DNA from: Andrena cerasifolii
Lineage: Eukaryota; Arthropoda; Insecta; Hymenoptera; Andrenidae
NCBI RefSeq assembly: GCF_050908995.1
Contig: NC_135119.1
Location: forward strand, 23,837,001 to 23,901,000
DNA: 64,000 nt
Reading direction: 5' to 3'
Below the pieces are notes generated by a model. It had not been told where the DNA came from and searched no databases. It was given only the letters and a program-made list of their open reading frames with translations. Every line of letters begins with the position of its first letter. Position 1 is the stretch's first letter. The position numbers were made by a program, and so were the translations under genes. Positions 36,201 through 48,400 of this stretch are shown in pieces.

Positions 36201-39200
36201 TAAATAATGACCAATCATCGTTGATGGACTAAAAACATTTATAAAAAAAGTAAATTAAACCACTTTTTTGCATAAAAGCATCGAAATTTTTTCGTCAAAA
36301 GCATAACTTTCCTTTAAAGTCCCACAATTTTGTCAATTTTAGCCTTTTTTCTTAGCTCTTTAGTTCATCGACAATGTAAGTTTATGAAAATTAAGAAAAA
36401 TTTTGACTTGTTTATTTCGGGCAAGAACTAGAGGCCCATTTTTGCCGATTTCACAATTCTACTGACAAGGAATATCAATGATTAATCAATTTCGACTCGA
36501 TGAACTTGAAATTTTTCAATTAAAATTTTGTTTTCGTATCGTATAAATATATATTAAAATACTCCTAAAGTTTTGAAAAGATCAACTTTATTTTTCTGTG
36601 TCAAAAAAATTCGCGAAAATCACCTTTTCTGAGCGTCTTCAAACAGGCTCTCCCCTTAATAAACCAACATAAACGATTTGTAATTAATATATGTGTTACG
36701 ATCCAGTTCAAGATCACTCGGACTCCGTCAGAGACATGATACTCGACGTTGATCCTGAAGTTGTTCGGAAGGGTGTGAGATCTCTCATGCAACAAGTAGC
36801 CCAAATTGAACGCGAAAGGGTAGCTACACTTTTTTCTCTTGCAAACTTACAATCATTTTGTAGAACCTTGCAAGATATGTCTGCTTATATTCTAGGACGA
36901 CTATAAAACTGAATCGTGCAACTTGAAGAAGCAGTTGGCGGAGACTCAAGAAACTCAGAGCAAGACTGACGCTCAAATAAACAATCTACTAACTAATATC
37001 AGAATTCTACAGGACGAAAAGAATTCCTTGGAAGTGAAACTTTCTCAGAAGCAGAGTGGTTACGAAATGCAGGTACGGTTTGCTTATATTTTCGTAGAAA
37101 TCGTAGTTTTATTATCGTGTGTTATGTCTTTTAGTTAAACGCTTTGCAACAAAAAACGGAGGAGTGCGAGCAGTTGCGCGAGAAAGTGGCAGGTCTTGAA
37201 TTAATGATCGGCAACAGCTCTGAAGAGAAGGCGCAGTGCGAGGTGAGGATATTTTCTGTCTTTTTTAAGGGGGGATTATAATTTATGCAACGCTAAAACA
37301 GGCCGATCTCTGGGAATTTTTTCTGGACATATTATGAAGCAAATCAGTTTTAACCTTTGTATTTAATATTTGAAGATACGAAAATTGTTTTTTATGTTGA
37401 AAATATGCAGTGTAAATGTCGCATGCTCTTATTATTTATGAAATTATATCATCGATAAACCTCCAAAACAATAAAAAGGTAGAAAATTGACAAAATTGTA
37501 GAGCCTAGGAGAAAAAGTACGATTTTTGAGAATAGTTTGGAATTATCTTGTATGTGCAAGGGCAAGTCGATTGCTTGATTAGTTTTCTCTAAATCACTAA
37601 CACAAATTTGAAGAAAGTACTTTCGACGCTGCAGCAAGATGCCTCGATAGCGACATCTACAATACATATTTTCAATATACAATTATTTTTTTTCGTATCT
37701 TCAAATGTTAAGTATAAAGCCATAAAAATGTTCAAAATGATTTACTTCATAATTTCTCCAAAAAAAATTCCCAAAGATCGGCCTGTTTTACCCTTAAACA
37801 CTTATCTTATTACTATCAAATTATTCTGTAGGACAAGCTAGACAAGCTGAAGCAAGCTTTGAACAGAACAGAAAATGAGAAGCGTAATCTGCAAGAGGAG
37901 CTTAACAGAAGCGAGTCTCGTGCCACGAAGCTGGAGTTGCAGAGAATGTCGTTGGAGGGTGATCTCCAACGACTGCAAATGATGTTCCAGGAGAAGGAAA
38001 CGAATATTCACGTACGTTGCCTGTATGACTTTTAATCCCCCGATAAGAAGTAATAAATATTTCTAACAATTGCACAGAAACTACACGAGCGAAGTGAAAT
38101 GCAGAATCGAGCCATGGCCAGTTTAGAAGAGCGCTGCGCTTCGTTGAAGTCCACGGTAGAACAGTTGAACGTTGCCTTAGAAAAAGCATCGAACTCGGAG
38201 AGCGAATTGAAGGGAGAAATAAATTCTCTGCAGCGCAATGTCATGGAGCTTACAACCACTTTGCAGGCTTCGAATGAAAAGATCAAGCAGGTATCTAGAT
38301 ACGAATTTTCAATGTCTATGTAAAATTCCGAGGAACGATCGTTGCAATTTTATTCCAGCTACAAAAACAATTAACGAATACCGAGAACGAGCGCAGGATT
38401 CTATCGGAACGCGTGGAATCTCTGCAACAGTCTCTGAGCGACATGAAGCACACGAATCAAACTCTAACCGATCAAATCACACGTCTGCAAAATGAGCTGG
38501 CGAACAACGAGGTGCAACGTTGTACCTTGGAATCCCAACTGAGATTGGTTAGCTACCCAACGCAAGAAGAAAGTGCGAATAAAGACGACGAGCTGCTGCG
38601 ACAGCTGCAAACAGCGCAGAGGGAGAGGAGCGAGATGAGAGGAAAGGTGGACGCTCTTGCTGACAAAGTGAGTATCATCCTTCAGGAATATTAGAGCAGC
38701 GCTGATGCATTTCTTCGTATTCTAGGTGAAATTATTGGAAACCGATAAGCGCAATTTAGAGCGTCAGTTGTCCCTGCTTAAATCAACCAGTGCTCGCAGT
38801 AAAAGCTACGAACGTCCTGAGAAAGCGCACACAGAACTATTGGGCTCCAGTTTCGATTTGGACCATTTCGAGCAGGAGAACAGAGAGCTGCGATTGAAGC
38901 TGCGCAGACTAGAGACTCAGCTCGCGGAGAAGGAAGCGGAACTCATAAGAGTGAAGTCGAGTTACACGCACACTCATTCAGTATTCGACTACAGTCGAGA
39001 TAGAACCGGGGAGATCGAAAGGCTCAGAGCAGCCCAGTTGCAAGCGGAGAAGCTGTTGGAAGCCAGAGAGCAGAGTCATCGTCAGCAAGTCTTGCGCCTG
39101 GAGAATCAGGTACTAATTTCTTATTCTTCTCTGTTCCTAATCGTTGCAAATATATTTCCTAAGAACGAATGTGTGAACAGATTCAATTGCTGCGCGAGCA

Positions 39201-39462
39201 ACTCAACCAGGAAATAAAGCGTCGACAATTGTACGTGCTGCGAAGCTCGAGGGCTGGAAGGGAAATGCAGCAATTGAGACAGGCTTTAGGCGATTCGTTG
39301 AGAACAGTCGCACAGGATCCTTCATTGGACGCAGTACTGCTAGAGCACGAAGCTCGAAAATTGGACTCCACTTTGACAAGTACTACCAGCCTGCCGCCGT
39401 CGTTAGCTTTACCTCCTCCGTCGTCTTACGATAGATCTTCCACGCCAGCACAGCTCAAATGA
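30217..39462 (+). CDS. Root: Rootletin (ciliary rootlet coiled-coil protein), 25 exons, 1932 aa
   Basis: Exons: 30217-30417, 30485-30687, 30760-31141, 31198-31350, 31431-31733, 31980-32216, 32713-32849, 32919-33079, 33176-33306, 33370-33732, 33797-34156, 34220-34412, 34470-34829, 34900-35085, 35167-35411, 35526-35741, 35814-36015, 36707-36819, 36896-37072, 37135-37242, 37832-38011, 38078-38290, 38359-38667, 38726-39109, 39181-39462. All joins keep frame. The acceptor at 35166 is weak. The N-terminal LVSRLQAKVLQYKQRCSELE block and the LLNLWRDVVSVKRLFAEVK block are characteristic of rootletin, and the length matches the family (about 2000 aa). Nearly all of the protein is coiled coil. Breaks are a Pro/Ser-rich stretch at about 355-380, an SPSRRWSPARG linker at about 1330-1344 and a Pro/Ser-rich tail. 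Rootletin polymerises into the striated rootlet at the base of cilia; in flies it serves sensory neurons. The ATG has A at -3. Confidence 0.92.
31770..31900. mobile_element. 131-bp hAT-like element in a Rootletin intron
   Basis: The ends TAGAACTGTAA and, reverse complemented, TAGGACTGTAA are inverted repeats. The flanks GTAAATAG (31762-31769) and GTAAGTAG (31901-31908) match at 7 of 8 positions. The interior consists of ATTCGAATA-type palindromes like those in the element at 3879-4333. Confidence 0.75.
32252..32649. mobile_element. TA-flanked inverted-repeat element in a Rootletin intron
   Basis: The left end GGCAAGCCGAAATTCAG and the right end, reverse complemented, GACAACCCGGAAATTCAG match and stay similar inwards through GAAAATTA and CCTTGAAAAAA blocks. 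TA dinucleotides flank both ends (32250-32251, 32650-32651). It accounts for most of the 496-bp intron. Confidence 0.65.
37296..37788. mobile_element. TA-flanked inverted-repeat element in a Rootletin intron
   Basis: The ends AAACAGGCCGATCTCTGGG and, reverse complemented, AAACAGGCCGATCTTTGGG match, and similarity continues for about 60 bp. TA flanks both sides (37294-37295, 37789-37790). There is no transposase; it occupies most of the intron between 37242 and 37832. Confidence 0.7.
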
Positions 39463-40800
39463 ATCGCCTCGCTATTTTAGACTGAATCGAACACGAAAAC
39501 TGCCAATGTTCAATGACACTTAGGAGAAGAGTAGCGTATAACAATTCTTCCATTCGTGGGAACATGGGATAACCGTAACTTATGCTAGTCACAATTGTAT
39601 TTAAAATCAATTGCCGTATATGAGCGGGAGATCGGTGATTAATGTACCGTCCACGTAAACTTTAGGGGAATGTTAGTTAATGACGTTAAGATGGGTATCG
39701 CAACTTTTTGATAACAGTACCTTGGCGTATTGAAGTTTCTATGTACTTTTTTTATACAACTTTAGGAGCTGTTTAAGGGGACAGTCTTTTTGGAATATTT
39801 ATTACAGTACGATGTAGGTGCCTCGATGGAAACTACTCCGAAGCTGAGGGATGCCTGGGCCGTAATAAGAGGCCCTTGTTTTTCGAACGATTTCTATATT
39901 GTACTACTTTCCGTGTGAGCTTCGTAATAATTAAGGTGCGAAGAGAACCTAGTATCCCAATCCGTCCACGTGTTACGATAACTTTAACTCACATCGCGGC
40001 AATTAAATGTATAAGTTGATTATCAACTTGGTTTTGTATCGTGTTATTTTTAAAATGCATGTTCGGATTGCCAAGCGTACGCTTATGATCCGTATAATGG
40101 AAGGCGCTTTCCGGGTAAGTTGTGCTGGTAAGAATAATGCTATCTTTAGTCTCGTCCAGAGACCAAAGAGTATCACCGAACGAAAGCATTGTAGAGATAT
40201 GCTTCTGAGTACGCGATTAGACGAGTCACTGAAATCTATCTAGCATAGACCGTAGGGAATGGTATTTTATTAAAAGAGTACCGAAAACGACATATTTGGC
40301 GAACAGTGGATTGTGTCTATTCTTTACTATTGAGAATATAGACATCTAATCCAGCCAAAAGTGTTTAGCTGACTCAATCGAGTTGTCCTGCTTGCGGATC
40401 ATGAAAACCTGAAGTACTAGCGAGACGCGCGAACGTTGAGGAGGAAACGAAACGTTCCATTAATTCCGTACGTTAATGCTCAAACTTAATTGCCATAGAA
40501 TTCTTCGATAGATCGGTTAGTAAAGGTGTAGCGATACGTAACGTTCTTTTCTGCATTTATATTTTCAACTGCCATCGTTTAAATTTATTGTTATGGCGAG
40601 CGAAATGATCGAAGTGAAAATTCATCTATTCAAATTGGGAATGAGATTGTAGGGAAACAAAAGGTAGGTTTTATGATGCTAGTCACGATGAAGCAACGTT
40701 ATTGCGTTTAATATTGTATAATTATATGATGCGTTAATGAATGTTCACTTTTGTAGAGATACGTATACTTATATATACAATAAACTATTGCAAATTTAGT
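39463..40800 (+). other. Probable 3' UTR of Rootletin
   Basis: The sequence after the stop codon lacks other coding features and runs to an AATAAA at 40779-40784. Earlier cleavage cannot be excluded from sequence alone. Confidence 0.4.
40779..40784 (+). terminator. Candidate polyadenylation signal of Rootletin
   Basis: This AATAAA is the first perfect hexamer I identified downstream of the Rootletin stop. Confidence 0.4.
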
Positions 40801-41128
40801 GTAGAGTTTTGAATCTTGATCTTTCGTGAATAACTTCGAATATTAAGAAGAGCAATGAAAGATTGCGATGCTACGAACCTTAGTGAAAGTTGATCAAAAG
40901 TTTTTGAAGAAAATTTTATAGTAAATATTAAATTTACAAAGCGGAGGACTTTAAGGATTTCAATGATCTTGAAATATGTTGTCAAGGTCAACGTTCCGCA
41001 CATCTTTTTCCTATACATATAACCGTTGCTCGGTTTCAGTCTCCGAAATGTTCGTAAAAAAGGCATTACGTGGCGTTATTTATTTGCAGTTGATGAATAT
41101 CGTTTGTAATATTATATTGATATCAGCA

Positions 41129-41410
41129 CAGGGGCGGATTCGTGTATAGGTTAAGTAGGCTGCAGCCTAGGGCGGCAAATTTGGGGGAATAGCAAATTTC
41201 GGGGAGCGGCAAATTTTGGAGCGTGAAAAATTTTGAGTGCCAAATTTTGGAGCGTGAAAAATTTTGATTGCCAAATTTTGGGGAGCATCAAAATTTGGGG
41301 AGCGGTAAATTTTTAAAAGTGCCGAATTTTGGGAAGCGGCAAATTTTGAGAAGCATCAAATTTGGGGATCGACAAATTTTGGGGGTGCCAAATCTCGAAA
41401 TCCGCCCTTG
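41129..41410. mobile_element. hAT-like element with internal GGAGCGGCAAATTT minisatellite, copy 2
   Basis: It begins CAGGGGCGGATTCG and ends CGAAATCCGCCCTTG, an inverted terminal repeat. The flanks TATCAGCA (41121-41128) and CATTAGCA (41411-41418) agree at 6 of 8 positions. The interior repeats GGGGAGCGGCAAATTT-like units. It lies between Rootletin and CENP-E. Confidence 0.7.
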
Positions 41411-42448
41411 CATTAGCATTACATATTATCAATGTGAAAGTCGGAGGAATGTTGTTACGTTTTGTTACAACAGAAGTGAGAACTTCAAACGAGTCGATTA
41501 CTCAGAGAACGGCCGCGTGGGACTCAGTGGCGCTGTAGTCCACACCACGGACCCCCGTGTCATAGATGGGAATGCCGTTTTCCATAGCGTGCCTCGAGAG
41601 GCAGGAGTGGGGTAGACACTTTTCTATTCGTCAGTGTAGGTGCATATAACTTCTTGTTGTCCAATCACATCTCTGTTCTCTGCAGTCCACTTTGGCGCGC
41701 ACGTTCCATTCAAATTCCGTTGGCGCGTTGCGAGTTGCGATACTCGCTCTAGCGGCGTTTAGCACAAGCTCTTGGAGCGTGAAGTCGAACTTTAAAGAGT
41801 TAAGAATGAAGTTTGTTACTTTTGAAATTTGTTTTGACGTCTTTCTTATCGCTCGAAAACAATGTAAAAAAAAGAGGAACGAATGTACGAAGAAGCCTGT
41901 TTCTTCGCCTCGCAATTCATCTGCGATGTTGTAAAAGCACGGACGTGTTATAATAAAACTTAACTTTTCATCAATCTTTAAATATTTTTGTTCGTTTCTT
42001 AATAGTTCTGGTTAATATTGAATAATTTAATTTAGTTCAGTTCAGTAATCTTTATTTCGTTCAAAGTTATTCGTTACAAATTGTCTTGTTCAACCAACTT
42101 CGCACGATTCGCGAGCAGAACCCTTTTGGGTTCCACGGACACTGAAATTGAAATTCCCTCAAATATTCAGAATTCCCAGCCGGCCCCGCAACAGCGCTCA
42201 ACTACCGCGCCAATTCAGCGCTATGTATGCAGAAAACTTCACTCCCGCCCATTTACACACCACTCGCGTTTCTATCTTTATTATCCACACACTCAACGGT
42301 TAATCAAACCAATCAGATTGCAGAGAATTCAAATTTAAACGAACATCCAACGCGATCTTGTTCAACTGACGGTTATAGCACCATAGCACGCGAAGAACAG
42401 TCGCCATGTAATCGGAACGCGCAAATATTAATCAAAAGTTACTTAACA
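41411..42448 (+). promoter_or_regulatory. Promoter and leader zone of the CENP-E gene, with CCAAT and E2F-like sites
   Basis: A CCAAT box lies at 41661-41665 and TTTGGCGCGC, a close match to the E2F consensus, at 41691-41700. These are common in genes expressed at G2/M or S phase, as expected for a mitotic kinesin. The transcription start is not resolved, and the region from 41950 to 42448 would be leader. Confidence 0.35.
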
Positions 42449-45400
42449 ATGTCGGACAGCATAAAAGTTGCGATTAAAGTAAGACCCTTAATCAGACGGG
42501 AAAAGGAGGACAATTTGGCTGTGCAATGGGTGGTCCAGGACAATTCCATTGTCTCCACGGACCCCGAGATGAAAAAGCGTGGAGATGGTGGATTCTGTTT
42601 CGGTGTGCATTTATTCTTCTGCGGTGTATATTTCTCGCTCTTAACACAGTTCATCGAGCCGTGCTCTCATTATCTGCTTCGTTTGCAGATCACATTTTCG
42701 ATATGAATGCATCCAACTCGGATGTGTTCACCACCGTAGTGAAACCGATCGTCGACGCTGCCGTTAACGGCTTTAACGGGACAGTTTTTGCCTACGGTCA
42801 GACTAGCTCCGGCAAGACTTACACGATGATGGGCACGCCGGATGAGCCAGGAATCATACCGCTCGCGGTAGAATACATGTTCGACGCTATCGCCAGCACT
42901 GCTCGACGTGAATTTCTATTAAGGTATGCGTACACTGTTCTTAAAGAAAGCACTGAAGCCAGGGCCGTCTTAGCAATTTTGAGCGCCCTGGGCTAGAAAA
43001 ATTTCCATTTTCTTCCCAATTGGTGCAAGGCGGTACATCATATAGACCCAGCCCTCCATGCATAAGATGAAGCACAAGATAAACAGATCTTATATAAATA
43101 TATATATAACATTTTACACTCGCAAAAGCGATTGCTGCACCGAACCGCTGCCGTTGCACCACACTGCACGCAACAGCAACGTCTCAGCTTCATCTACCCA
43201 GAGAACCAGCTCTCGCAGTTCCCTTCTCGCAGATCTTCCTTTGCTATTTCAGTGTTCTGGGATTTGTCATGCTCCACCTTGTGCACGGAGAGTTAAAGGT
43301 TGTTGTGTATCTCCTTTAATAAAAAATTGAAAAGAAAAAAGCATTTCGACTAGTGATGGGATCAACTATATCGGAAGTAGGTTCGAATCTGACTGTATAG
43401 CTTCGAACAGTTCAAGAGTACTTCGGAAAAAAAAAACCACTACTTTCAAGCAGACTCGAACCTTGACGAGAAAGGTTTGAACTCTCGATAAGAACTTTGA
43501 GAAACGTCAGCGGTACTTGCAAGTATAATCGAACCCTGACTATTTATAGATTCAAATTTTTTAACTGAAAACTATACCTAAAACATCAAGCTACAATATC
43601 CAATATTAACTTGCGTTCAATCTAGTACCAAATACGAAATACAATGAAAAGTATTTTAAGTGGTACGATATTGGCAATTCTCAGCTATGTAGATTTTTGT
43701 CTTTCAGGGTTCAAATACTACTTTTACGAGATTCGATTCTTTCAAACGTCGAAGTACATTCTAGAACTCTTCCGGTACTTTTTCTGAGGTTCGAAACCGG
43801 CTTCTATAACCCAAGTACTTTTGAGGTATATAGAAATAAACGTCAGCTCTTATGAGTAGTATTCGAATCCCATGAAGTGAAACTTTTGTATTAGAATTGA
43901 CTCGGATTCATGAGTACATATTGAACTTGATCCCATCCCTAATTTCGACATACTTGATACTTAAGTGCCCTAGGATCACTGGCTCTTGTGGGCTACGGAC
44001 CATTTAATGCACTAGATAAGGAGGCCCTGGTCAAAGTATTGGGATGTTTCGAGTTGAGAATTCTAATTTCCAGAGTCTCGTACTTGGAGATTTATAACGA
44101 ACGAGTAAACGACCTGTTGAACACAAGCAACACGGATTTGAAATTGAAGGAAGACAGTAGTGGACAAATTATTTTATTGTGCAAGGAAGAAATCACCAAT
44201 TGCCCTGAGAATGTTTTGTCCATTATGAAGAAAGGGAACAAAAATAAAAGAATAGGCGAAACGAATATGAACGAACGGAGCAGTAGGAGTCACACTATAT
44301 TCAGGATTGTAAGTTTATATGAAAACTCTGATTTAGATGTGGAATTTCAAAGTCCTTCTGTTTAGACAATCGAGAGCAGAGAGACTGGAGGGAGCTCCGA
44401 AGGTGCGATACAGGTCTCGCAGTTGAACTTGGTAGACCTCGCTGGTTCGGAGAGAGCCAGGCAAACAGGTGCAACCGGCGAGAGATTTAAAGAAGGCAGG
44501 CACATTAATCTGTCCCTTTCCACTTTGGGCTTAGTTATCATGCAGCTAAGCGATTCGCAGGATACTCAAAAGCATGTAAACTTCCGCGACAGCAAGTTAA
44601 CGAGGCTGCTACAAAACTCGCTGGGTGGTAACGCCATGACGGCGATAATATGTGCCGTGACATCTGCTGCGCTGGAGGAGACGCAGTGCACTTTATCGTT
44701 AGTATATCATTGTTATCTACAAAATGTTAAATATCTCTATCGCTTCGTTTGAAACTTTCAGATTCGCATCCCGAGCTAAAAGCGTAAAGAACAAGCCACA
44801 TATCAACGAAGTGATGTCAGACGCAGCGCTCTTAACACGCTACGCGAAGCAGTTGTCTAAGCTCCAAGCAGAATTAGAAGTACATTACTTCAGTTTTTGC
44901 CCCAATGATTATTCTAGGTCTCTATAAACACGACTGCAATTACGTGACATTATTTCAGAAAATGAAAAGTCAGAATCGGTGTGCCGAAGTGGAAGAGATG
45001 GAGACGAAGTTACAGGAGAAGGACCGTATCAATCAGCTGCTGGAAGAGCGCATAGAAATGTTGAAGACTCGTATCGTTTCTGGAGACACTACAACTGAGG
45101 AGACGTTTAAATCCAAGTGTAAGAGAAGGCAGACGTGGGGAGGTCCTGGCGTGTCCAGTCAACATCTGCCCGTCTTCAAGCCTACGAACAATTTGCCAAC
45201 GATCAGGGAAACATCTTTCGAGAAACCGCATAGGAAGAGCATTATCCAGTCTGCCGACTTAATGAATCAAAGTACGTATATTATATATCAACGCGTGACT
45301 TTGCATTCACACTCGTTTCATCGTTCGCAGCATTTCAAACAGCTTTCACGGATTTCGAGCTGGAGCTGTTCGAGAGTGAAAGGGACCGCGTGAACGAGGA

Positions 45401-48400
45401 GACCTTTACTGACAGCGACGAAGAACCATTTGTCACGAAACGTAACACGCATCGCGTCACGTTTAGGGATGACGTATTTACTATTAGAGCAAAGAGCAGC
45501 ACATCACCGGAGGAAACTAGTATCGAGGTAACACCAGAGAAGTGTAGCATGTCTACGCAGACAGCGAGGTAATTACAGGGCATTAACAATTGTTCTTCTT
45601 CACGTTGCTTTCATCTATATCGAAAAATTTGTAACAGTTACCAGGCGTCTCCATCAACGCCGACACATACTTTGCGGCAATATATATGTACATTAGCAAA
45701 TGATTACAAAGAACTTCTCGAATTCACGACCCTGGAGAAACAATTATTGTGCCACGAGAATCACTGCTGCGTACATGTAAGTATGATCGATGTTGCGTTC
45801 GCTAACCGTGGATGAAGTTGCTCGTTACTCTTCTTTCCCCAGGAAGGCGAGGTGCGGAATAAAGCGGAATACAGTACAGAAGTGAAGGAACGGCTGGAAC
45901 GTCTGAATCTTGCTAGAGAATGTAATATAGATCGTATAATTACCGAATTATGCGATAAACTCGACGAAGCTGATGCGAAGAGCAGGCAAGATATAGACAG
46001 CAATAAAAAGAAGGTGAAGCAATTCGCGGAATTGCAGAAACAGATTCAAAATATCACCTCCGAGAAAGACGAGTTCGAATATATGAGTCGAGAGCTGCGC
46101 GCGCAATTAAAAGCGAAGACCACGGAGTTGGATTTGAAGATTATGTACGAGGAAAATATGAAGGAGCCGGAATTTAAGAGGATCGCGGAGCTCGAGAAGC
46201 AAATGGACTGTCTTGTTTCAGAGAAAGAGATGTTGGAACGCGTGAACGCTGAATTGCGCACCGAGTCGACGAAGAAGATCGCAGAAGTGCAAAAGCAGCT
46301 TGAGTATGTGACTTCCGAGAGAGACGAGTTCCAGCACATGCGCCAAGAACTCCGCGTGGAGTTGAATAAAACGTCGCTGGAGCTGCAGAAATTGAAGAAC
46401 GACCCAGCAAGTGTGAGAGAGGAAATGATAGTAGATATTAAGGAATTGGAAAAACGGATCGAAGATGTTACATCCGAGAAGAGCAAGCTCGAACGTGTTA
46501 ACGCTGAGTTAAATGACAGAGTTTTAGAACTTGAAGCGACAGTAACGTCGGAGCAAACTGCGCGTCGAGAGGTAACTGAACAGGTTTCGAAGTTACAAGG
46601 GGAAATCCAAAGTGTGACAGTGGAGAAAAACGAATTTGAACGTGTCAAAACTGAACTCGATCACGCTGTGTCTGAATTGAAGCTGGAGATAACGTCGCAA
46701 GAATCTGAAGCTCGGGAAGCCAGAGGAAAGATTTCTGAACTAGAAAGTCGGATCGAAAGTGTGATGTCCGAGAGGAATGAATTGCAACGTGTAAATACCG
46801 AAATGGAATCAAAGATCGTGGTAGAACAAACTGCGAGTCAAGATGCAATGGTCAAGGTTTGTGAGCTGAAGAAACAGATTGAGGATATGGCATCTGAGAA
46901 AAATGAATTCGAACGGTTAAGTGGGGAACTGAATCGGAAGATTGCTGAGTTGCAATCGCAGATTGTATCGGAACGGACTGCAAACCAAAATGGAATTGAG
47001 AGGACTTCTCAGTTGGAAGTAGAAATTGAAAGTATAACATCCGAGAGAAATGAATTGCAGCGTATAAATACCGAATTGGATCAGAAAACTTCTGAACTGG
47101 AATCGAAGATCGCGGCAGAACAAACTACGAGCCAAACTGCAATGGAGAGGATTTCTCAGTTGGAAGTAGAAATTGAAAGCGTGACACTCGAGAAAACTGA
47201 ATTGGAGCGCATAAATGTTGAATTAAGCCAGAAGACTTGTGATTTCGAGTCGAAGATCGTGGTAGAACAAAATGCAGCGGAGAAGGTTCGTGAGATGGAA
47301 AAACAGATTGGGAGTATAACATCTGAGAAAAATGAATTCGAACGTCTAAATGGAGAACTGAATCGGAAGATTACTGAATTGGAATCGCAAATGATATCAG
47401 AACGGACTGCAAGCCAAAATGGAATGGAAAATATCTCTCAATTAAAAGTACAAATTGAAAGTGTCACATCTGAGAAAAATGAATTCGAATGTTTAAATGG
47501 AGAACTGATTCGGAAGATTACTGAGTTGGAATTGCAAATGATATCAGAACAAACTGCGAGTCAAGGTGCAGCGGAGAAGATCTGTGAGCTGGAAAAACAA
47601 ATTGAGGGAGTCATATTTGAGAAAAATGAATTCGAACGGCTAAGTGGAGAACTGAATCGGAAGATTACTGAGTTGGAATTGCAAATGATATCAGAACAAA
47701 CTGCGAGTCAAGGTGCAGCGGAGAAGATCTGTGAGCTGGAAAAACAAATTGAGGGAGTCATATTTGAGAAAAATGAATTCGAACGGCTAAGTGGAGAACT
47801 GAATCGGAAGATTACTGAATTGGAATCGCAGATGATATCAGAACAAACTGCGAGTCAAGGTGCAACGGAGAAGATCTCTCAATTAAAAGTACAAATTGAA
47901 ACTGTAACAACTGAGAAAAATGAATTCGAACGTCTAAATGGAGAACTGAATCGGAAGAATACTGAATTGGAATCGCAGATGATATCAGAACAAACTGCGA
48001 GTCAAGGTGCAACGGAGAAGATCTCTCAATTAAAAGTACAAATTGAAACTGTAACAACTGAGAAAAATGAATTCGAACGTCTAAGTGGAGAAATGAATCG
48101 GAAGATTACTGAATTGGAATCGCAGATAATATCCGAACAAACTGCGAGTCAAGGTGCAACGGAGAAGATCTGTGATCTGGAAAAACAAATCGAGGGTGTC
48201 ATATTTGAGAAAAATGAATTCGAACGTCTAAGTGGAGAACTGAATCGGAAGATTGCTGAGTTGGAATCGCAGACCATATCAGAACAAAATACGAGTCAAG
48301 GTGCAACGGAGAAAATCTGTGAGCTGAAGAAACAGATTGACGATATGGCATCTGAGAAAAATGAATTCGAACGTCTAAATGGAGAACTGAATCGGAAGAT

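Noticed and set aside
45331..45350. Alternative reading of CENP-E exon 7 starting in another frame
   Set aside because: It meets a stop within about 15 codons, whereas the chosen phase continues for the full exon and into the next one.
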